Positions 57,885 to 64,000 of a DNA stretch of 64,000 nucleotides are shown here, piece by piece; the first letter of the stretch is position 1; the number at the start of each line of letters is the position of its first letter. The notes beneath the pieces are model-generated. The model was given only the letters and a program-made list of their open reading frames with translations. It made no database searches and was not told where the DNA came from. Source of the stretch: Pseudofabraea citricarpa. Taxonomy: Eukaryota > Ascomycota > Leotiomycetes > Helotiales > Dermateaceae. Both the position numbers and the translations under genes were made by a program. The stretch covers positions 124,001 through 188,000 of the forward strand of contig JAPWGK010000011.1 of NCBI GenBank assembly GCA_029641185.1. The letters are read 5' to 3'.

Positions 57885-59740
57885 ATGGGTTCAATTGATC
57901 ATTTGTCGTACTCCCCAATCAAGGAAGCCGAGCGTATCTTCGACCTTTTATGCGACCAAGCCGATCAGTTAGGACTCCCTCCAACTTTGGCAGAGATTAA
58001 GGGAAATGTCAAGTTCGAGTCTGAATTCGATCGTGTGTACTTTCCAATTCCGTTCAAGGAAACCGAGACGGCATCTGCCTTGAAAGGCCTAGAAGGAAGT
58101 GTTGCCGCTGCTCTCGCGGACCTGAAGACTGGGAAACAATCTCGCGAGATCAGGGTCAATCTGGAAAAGGCAACATCCTTTTTGTTCCAAGCATATCTTG
58201 CGACCGTTGGTGGTTTAGGCAAGTTAGACAAAGATGTACGATCGAAGCTCAAAGGTATACTCTATTTATGTGTCCTGTAGCAATAACCGGTTCTGACTTA
58301 TATCACAGATACGGATTTATTACGCGCACAATCAGATCCATATCGACGCATGTCGGCAAACCTGTATGAGACAAAAGACCCTGGCCAGTACTACCACATT
58401 CATGGATCGCTCGAGGCTTCGACGACACTCAACATGATTGGGTTAGACTCTTTCAGACCTGAACTCCAAAATCACGATGATATTATTGGTGCCATTGAGC
58501 CTGCAGTAAAAAATTTCACTATTCAAGAATTGGAAACCATGAATGCCAAAAAAAGACAGGCAGGTGTACCTGCATTAAAGCACGAGGATTTTGTGAAAAC
58601 TCCACATGTAAGTACATGTCGAATCTTGATGCTTTCGTTTCTTACTGATGATTATTTAAGGGACAAGCAAATGTTAATAGACCACCATGGCAATTGAGTT
58701 GCCTGGAGAACTCTTCACCACCAGTCCCATTGCCCCAATCCCAATCATCTACCCCACGTATATTGGAAGGAATAAAAGTTCTTGAACTATGCCGAATTAT
58801 TGCTGGTCCAACGATTACTAGAATCTTGGGAGAGTATGGTGCTACAGTTCTCAAGGTAACCGGTCCTAATCTTAGTGATGTACCATTTTTCCAAGTGGAT
58901 GGGAATATGGGCAAGCATGCTACAGAAATTGATTTAAAGTCAGCCGAAGGCAAGAAGCAGTTCGAGATTTTACTCAAGGAAGCTGATGTCTTCGTCGATG
59001 GATACCGACCTGGTGCATTGGAGAAGCTTGGATATGGACCAGAGGCTCTTGCGAAGATGGGTGTGGAGCGAGGAAAGGGTATCGTCTACGTGAACGAGAA
59101 CTGCTTCGGTTATGAAGGAGAATGGGCAGACCGACCTGGTTGGCAACAAATTGCGGATTGTGTAAGTCCAAGCAATATTTCCTATACATGATAGTCACTA
59201 ATTACTCTGGAAAAACAGGTAAGTGGGATAGCATGGGCACAAGGTCAATTTATGGGAATCTCAGAACCGATGGTGCCACCGTTCCCAATTTCAGATTATG
59301 GAACTGGTTGTATGGGTGCCATTGCGGCACTGTCAGGACTCTACCACCGAACCGTCAGCGGAGGATCCTGGCACGGCAAAGTCTCCCTCTTGCAATATGA
59401 TCTTTTGCTTTTCACAGCTGGTCTTTATTCGCCTTCCATTCAAGCACAGCAACGATCCACCCTCAGCCCGGAATTTCTCGCTCTACGACATAGCCACAGC
59501 GTCGATCAAATCTCCAAGACTGCGCTGCAAATGATGCAAAAGAAGTACCCAGAATTATTTGATTCCGAAAGATTTTTAGAGACGTGGTATAGTGAGAAAT
59601 ACCAGGCCGAGACGTGCGTGGTCAAGCCCGTGGTTGAGATTGAGGGGTGCGACATTAGTTGGCTGCGAGGTACTAGACCTAATGGAAGCGATCAGGCGAC
59701 GTGGGATTTCAATGACGATGGGGATTCTCTGAAGAAGTAA
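57885..59740 (+). CDS. CoA-transferase family III (CaiB/BaiF) protein
   Basis: Exons 57885-58254, 58309-58607, 58661-59161, 59219-59740 sum to 1692 nt (563 aa). ILEGIKVLELCRIIAGPTITRILGEYGATVLKV, then DLKSAEGKK, LLKEADVFVDGYRPGALEKLG, YVNENCFGYEGEWADRPGWQQIAD and WHGKVSLLQYDLL are hallmarks of the family. The usual nucleophilic Asp of bacterial members falls around the DGNMGKH region here, where it is not obvious; I did not align it. About 200 N-terminal residues precede the core and are common in the fungal members. It moves CoA between carboxylic acids. Divergent from the dioxygenase, it could activate a ring-cleavage product (inference). Confidence 0.88.
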
Positions 59741-59956
59741 TATACCATTTACAGCGGTGTCGAATCATAATGGCAGAGCGTTTGAAAAAGAATCACGTTG
59801 CGATCTCAACTTGCACGTGAAGCTGCTGCTTGACTGAGTTTATTTCCCAACACAGTGTGAATTTAAACCATCGTCGATCATCATACAGCAATACCTAAGC
59901 ACCTCAGCTAAAATACCCTGACAGAACTAGATTGCAAGTCTCAAAGCCCGACTAAA
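59741..59956. promoter_or_regulatory. short intergenic promoter of the ankyrin/deaminase locus
   Basis: CACGTG at 59814-59819, about 140 bp upstream of the ankyrin ORF start. No other feature. Confidence 0.3.
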
Positions 59957-60775
59957 ATGTTCGAGACACCATCAGCAGCTACTTCCGATCCGCCGTCATC
60001 GGAAACCATGGCGAGATGCAGGATGCGTCGTGAACGACTCATCCCCGCTCTTGTTCTTACATGGTCTAAGACCAAAGTGTACGTTCTATGCCCGTTCTCA
60101 TCTTGCAGAAAGGTCCACGGACATGGTTATACTGCACCAAAAGAATGGTCCCCGAATTCTAGACTATCACATTGTGAGAGAAATCAGCAGGAATACAGGA
60201 TTTTGTTTCCATTCGAAGATGATCCGGCAGTCGCTGGCTTTGGAGTTCAGATTGATCGCGACAAGCACGAGTGGAAGACTGTCAGTGAAGACATCGAAGA
60301 TCCAAGAAAAGAAGAGGATGTCACTAACCTTACGACTATGTTGGCTGCGACGCATCTTTCGACAAATCAATGCCAACACCAACTACGCGTTGACTCGGAT
60401 GATACCGAAGGCATCAGTTTTGTCGCTGGGTGTGTTTGTGACGAGCTGGATACTTGTGAGAAAATACTGGAACAGTCATCGGATCCTAAAAGGCTTATTA
60501 GGGGAACAAACAAGTCTGGCAACTCTGCTCTTGCCTTGGCGTGCATGGAAGGCCACCTGGATATTGTCCGTTTTCTCTGTCAGCATGACCCGGATCTTGA
60601 AAGTACCAACGAATCAGGGAGGACACCATTGATGGAGGCAGTTGAATATGGTCGAGGGCATGTGGTATCATATCTTACTAGTATCGGTGCATCTATGTTC
60701 GCTCAAGACAACGAAGGCACTTCGGCCTTCGACATGGCCAGAGAGATCTTGAGGGAAAGAAATGGAGGATCGTGA
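59957..60775 (+). CDS. zinc-binding plus ankyrin protein, 5' half of a deaminase locus
   Basis: 272 aa. Residues ~45-85 have VYVLCPFSSCRKVHGHG and LSHCERN, a likely metal-binding N-terminal domain (Cys/His) of the kind found before ankyrin repeats in fungal deaminase-like proteins. Ankyrin repeats follow: GNSALALACMEGHLDIVRFL, GRTPLMEAVEYGRGHVVSYL, and a partial GTSAFDMAREIL. It ends at TGA 60773-60775, inside the first codons of the next frame, which starts ATG GAG GAT CGT GAA TGG at 60762. The break falls where a continuous protein would be expected, so this is probably the 5' half of a single gene interrupted by a frameshift or by a missed splice. Confidence 0.65.
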   Translation: MFETPSAATSDPPSSETMARCRMRRERLIPALVLTWSKTKVYVLCPFSSCRKVHGHGYTAPKEWSPNSRLSHCERNQQEYRILFPFEDDPAVAGFGVQIDRDKHEWKTVSEDIEDPRKEEDVTNLTTMLAATHLSTNQCQHQLRVDSDDTEGISFVAGCVCDELDTCEKILEQSSDPKRLIRGTNKSGNSALALACMEGHLDIVRFLCQHDPDLESTNESGRTPLMEAVEYGRGHVVSYLTSIGASMFAQDNEGTSAFDMAREILRERNGGS

Positions 60776-61466
60776 ATGGTTGCAGTCGCGCCTAGATGAA
60801 TCGACTGTACACTACCAAGAACGCAAGTTGAATAAAGATGAGCTTGTCAAATTTGTTGAGCTTGGTACTTCTTTCTTGGAATCATCCAAGAGAGTAAAGA
60901 AAGCTTCGCGCCGCCTAAACGCGCAAAGAGATGTCACATTCTTGCAGACAAGAAATGTGATGAGCATAGAGCTATCTGTGTATCTAAAGGAGTTCACGGT
61001 GCCAATGCCGTATGCATCCAAAACATTTGCTCACCTTCACCGCGGGCCTCTGTTCGAAAACGTATATGCTGTTAGCGGCTATGGACGAGGATTTTATGGA
61101 GGGCGCGATCAGTGTCTCGACAGGGAGGAATGGACGGCTAAAGTGATGATATACAGTGCCGCAATTGGACATACGATCAGACCACATGCGTATGATCGTG
61201 GGAATCCAGGAAGCTATTTTGCCTGCCATGCAGAGAAGCAGGTCATGGCCTACTTTTTATGGAACCATACCGCCATACTCAAAACTGAAGAGGATTTGAA
61301 CTACTGTAAACCAGCTGTTCTGAGGATGAGGAAAGATATATTTATCAGCAGAGAGCAGTGCTCCGACTGCAAAGAATTTCAACGAAAGATTCTGGAAAAG
61401 ACCGGCATAGAGTTCAATATTATCTTCCTTGATCCGGGACGTCCCCAGCAGTTATCAATTCAGTAA
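60762..61466 (+). CDS. nucleic-acid deaminase-like domain protein (SsdA/DYW-type fold), 3' half of the locus
   Basis: 234 aa. The deaminase signature is clear: CHAEKQVMAYFLW (H-A-E, Zn ligand and catalytic Glu) followed ~40 residues later by ISREQCSDCKEF (C-x2-C, two more Zn ligands). The order and the HAEKQ motif resemble the fungal proteins annotated as SsdA-like or DYW-like nucleic-acid deaminases, usually fused to ankyrin repeats. The bacterial SsdA relatives are DNA cytosine deaminases delivered between cells; the fungal role is not known to me. The start overlaps the ankyrin frame by 14 bp in another frame. Residues 1-110 (SRLDESTVHYQ..., helical) link to the ankyrin part. Confidence 0.7.
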   Translation: MEDREWLQSRLDESTVHYQERKLNKDELVKFVELGTSFLESSKRVKKASRRLNAQRDVTFLQTRNVMSIELSVYLKEFTVPMPYASKTFAHLHRGPLFENVYAVSGYGRGFYGGRDQCLDREEWTAKVMIYSAAIGHTIRPHAYDRGNPGSYFACHAEKQVMAYFLWNHTAILKTEEDLNYCKPAVLRMRKDIFISREQCSDCKEFQRKILEKTGIEFNIIFLDPGRPQQLSIQ

Positions 61467-62349
61467 AGTTTGGTGAGCCGTTTTGTACGGAAGGACCCCA
61501 GGGCGGAAGATCCGCACGTCGGGAGAGCACTAAGTTCAGCATAGACTTTCCTTGGGCGAAGCAATTTGATTGGGTGGGAGAAGGACCTCTGGACAATTCC
61601 CTGTGTCTTCTTATGGTTTTTATACTTACTGACCACTGTTTCTCTATATTAAGAATGATGTCTTATGGGATCAACTGAAATGGTCGGGGTTGTGGTTCAT
61701 CGTTATCGATCGAATAATTCCTCGGGACCTAATATTGGCTATGGGATACAGTAATGTTGGTGATTTTTTCATCAATTACTTGTCTAAACAGATAATCATT
61801 GAGAGTATCACAAATTAGGAATATGAAAAAGAGTTGGGTTGAAGATTGATATCATTCGGCCTCATTATTTTTGTCTCATTGGGTGTCCAGAGGTTGTTTG
61901 ATTTGCTGTGCAACCAATTAAGCGACCTACATCACAATCCAACACCAACCTGGTTGGTTATCTGGACTGTGCGCTCTGGACAATCCTTAACTTTTATCTG
62001 AGTCGTCAGAAACTGTCTCGGAAACGTTTTTAGATGCTCGAGCTCATCTGAGCAAAAAATGCAGGCGTAAGGCAAAGCATGTGAGCGCCTAACTCCATCA
62101 ATCAGATCGCTTAAATCTAATCGCGGCATAATTTTCCATGGTTGTACTTCGAGGTATCTGTAGAGAGAAAGCGGTGCCCTTTTATAAAACAAACTATCAG
62201 TTTGAAATATTTAAAGGTCTTACTTAGCCTTTCTCTCGACAGTTGTCCCTTTTTCATTCACGTCGCTTTTCTACCACTCTTTGTACATCCTTCATTAAAT
62301 CATTCTTGACCACGATAATCTCTGTCTACATCGGCTATCTTCTGTCAGC
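61467..62349. other. intergenic, no gene supported
   Basis: 0.9 kb. A minus-strand frame (61932-62192, 86 codons, CIFCSDELEHLKTF) is open, but I cannot relate it to a family or connect it by splicing. The CTTTTCTACCACTCTTTGTAC leader before 62350 suits the next gene. Confidence 0.4.
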
Positions 62350-63292
62350 ATGGTGAAATTCCAGACCAACATTTCCTCGATCATAAGTGCCTACTTCCAG
62401 GAGCGATCAGCTGAAGATGTGCCCTCCTCTCAATCTACCGCCCCTTGTGATGAGGACTTGACAGACGTGCAAATTATGGATGTTAACCTTGAAGGTGACA
62501 TTTACAGTCAATCTTTACGCAAGTTTGTTTATACACTGATGATGGATAGAGATTAATGTCGATGATCCATATTCACGCGAAATAAAGCCAGAAGCAAGCT
62601 TTAAACGATTTCGGGACCTGCCAAAGGAACTTCGACTCATGATTTGGGAGTTCACCTGGCCACATTCACGGGTCATAGAGGTCAGCTGCTACTCAGACGA
62701 ATTTTCTGATGACTACGATGATCTCCGAGGTCTACGTCTAGGGGCCTCGTTATCAACGTGGCTTACAAAAAATACCCTCGACAGTCGTATGGCAAACGAC
62801 CAACCTTTCGAGCCGTGTCCGAATCCAATAGCACTCTACATCAACCATGAATCTCGAACACAGACACTGAAGCGATACACCATGATGGAACATATAACCC
62901 CCAATATCGGTTCGTTTTACTTCAACGCCTTCCAGGACGTCATCTGGATCAATACCGAGGCGAAAGACGAAGCGAATCTTCTTTTAGAGCTCAAGCACCA
63001 TTATGGTTCACAGCTTGATAATATCTCGCTTGTCATGGTGGAAGAATTCGAATGGGAAGCAGCCGGCCCCGAGACCTACTATGCCGAGGTTCTCCGCGGT
63101 TTTGCTGGACTGAAGACCGTGTTTATTGTACGCGATGATGAGGGTGATGGTGTTAAATCCAAGGAGAGAATCCACCACGCTCTTAGCAAGATTGCTGATG
63201 GCTATAGGGCGGATTTTGCTCGGGTTCGAAGTCGGAGAGGGTTTGCGGCGCAGAAGATTGAGCATATAGATCGTGGTGGTAATCTTTATTAA
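62350..63292 (+). CDS. 2EXR domain protein
   Basis: Exons 62350-62494 and 62550-63292 give 888 nt (295 aa); the junction reads NLE|EINVDDP. The core motif FRDLPKELRLMIWEFTWP with RVIEV is the 2EXR domain, common in large families of fungal proteins of unknown function. NHESRTQTLKRY and the later FQDVIWINTEAK are also typical. The first ~60 residues (SIISAYFQERSAEDV) form a short acidic leader. No role is known. It is next to the ankyrin/deaminase locus, same strand; relevance is unclear. Confidence 0.85.
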
Positions 63293-64000
63293 ATGGAGGA
63301 CATTTGGACTTTTGATCTCTTCCCCCCCATTTCTTGCTGTTTTTTTTTTCCATTTTCCATTTCTCTTTTCCTCTCCTTTTCTTCAGCCGGCTTTTTATCT
63401 TCCCCTGCTGCAAACCTTCTGGGAAAATCTGGTATTTTTGTCTATCTTTTTCGTGCTGATGGGATATTATTACCATTCGGGTTTGCAAAAATGAAATTAT
63501 CTTCATTATTCTTTCGACGTTTTGGTATTTCGTTTTTTCAAAGGAAAATTGGAAAAATGCCAATGAGTGACTTGGTTGATATACATTCCATACCATCGTC
63601 GCTATTCGTCAGAGTTGATGATTCCGCGGAACACCCTCGGTTGTCGGAAGCTGAGGACGGCATTTCGTCGTGACTTCCGCGGTGCCAAACCTACTCTATC
63701 GTTTGTGAATAGAAGACGTTTTGCTGCAGTCAGAAAGCAGTTTTAATCAATCTCATTGGATGTTTACACTTCTGTCGCTTACGCTCTACCGGTTGGCTAT
63801 TTCGGCTCCACGATGTGATCCACACCACGTTCCCCTGCTGACCCCGCATTGCTATCTCTTGCAAAGTATCCTTTCGAACTACTATTGCACTATCATAAAA
63901 GTTGACTGATATTGTGGGTTGAACCATCGTTGAGGCTGTCCGCTTGCTCGCTTCTGACCCTTCTTCGACTTTGAATCTGACGAAAGTTCTTGAGCAAGCC
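63293..64000. other. 3' flank and unassigned window end
   Basis: The T-rich stretch after the 2EXR stop looks like 3' UTR. The frame at 63293-63673 is rich in Phe/Ser and has no domain. Nothing supported from 63700 to the end. Confidence 0.4.

Noticed and set aside
23085..59819. CACGTG hexamers near many gene starts (23085, 32471, 40614, 40629, 43706, 47433, 59814) as a shared regulon
   Set aside because: A palindromic hexamer is expected about 15 times in 64 kb by chance. The positions are suggestive but I cannot show enrichment.
61932..62192. 86-codon minus-strand frame with CIFCSDELEHLKTF
   Set aside because: One CxxC is not enough to call a zinc finger, there is no family match I can recall and no spliced extension.
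63293..63673. 126-codon frame directly after the 2EXR stop
   Set aside because: Phe/Ser-rich low-complexity translation of a T-rich 3' flank, no domain.
1..64000. CRISPR arrays, bacterial operons, prophage or insertion sequences
   Set aside because: The sequence is intron-rich fungal nuclear DNA; none of the tandem repeats has spacers and no transposase frame was recognised.

Overview
The window is a stretch of a filamentous ascomycete (Pezizomycotina) nuclear genome. Coding regions are broken by many short introns (mostly 45-100 nt, GT..AG with CTAAC-like branch sites). Gene families typical of moulds are present: DUF7580, GH72 glucanosyltransferase, a 2EXR protein, a Zn2Cys6 regulator, DUF5672 and a fungal ankyrin/deaminase. 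A helotialean (Leotiomycetes) source is my guess from the overall style of the proteins, not something I could test. I spliced the genes by hand. Most exon sets sum to a multiple of three with no internal stop, which supports those models; the exceptions are stated.

Layout. 0-8 kb: a divergent pair made of a C2H2 zinc-finger protein (running off the left edge) and a DUF7580 protein, then a type-B carboxylesterase and a 70-bp minisatellite. 8.9-18.4 kb: a mitochondrial dicarboxylate carrier divergent from a mitochondrial 3-oxoacid CoA-transferase, then a full-length ABCC transporter. 20-27 kb: CAF-1 subunit B (CAC2), folylpolyglutamate synthase, and a Myb-like array gene with one repeat per exon. 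27-38 kb: a GPI-type GH72 glucanosyltransferase, ribosomal protein eL30, a DUF5672 type II membrane protein and a small secreted protein, separated by two gene-poor gaps of about 2.8 kb. 38-47 kb: a membrane thioredoxin/PDI-like protein, TDP1, acyl-CoA-binding protein, a kinase gene with a +1 frameshift, and PEX5. 49.7-59.7 kb: an UNC93-like transporter, a Zn2Cys6 regulator, an intradiol ring-cleavage dioxygenase and a divergent family III CoA-transferase. 59.9-63.3 kb: an ankyrin/nucleic-acid-deaminase-like locus split over two overlapping frames, and a 2EXR protein.

How the genes may work together. Most are unlinked housekeeping genes. Two neighbourhoods look functional: the carrier/CoA-transferase pair, both mitochondrial and sharing one 433-bp promoter; and the 49.7-59.7 kb block, where transporter, regulator, ring-cleavage enzyme and CoA-transferase would suit aromatic catabolism (inference).

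The most unusual structures are: (1) a decaying tandem array of 153-179 bp units beside the dioxygenase, each unit carrying a copy of that gene's last ~21 codons; (2) the Myb-like array gene with introns at the same codon in every repeat and an apparent frameshift in its first repeat; and (3) the split ankyrin/deaminase locus.
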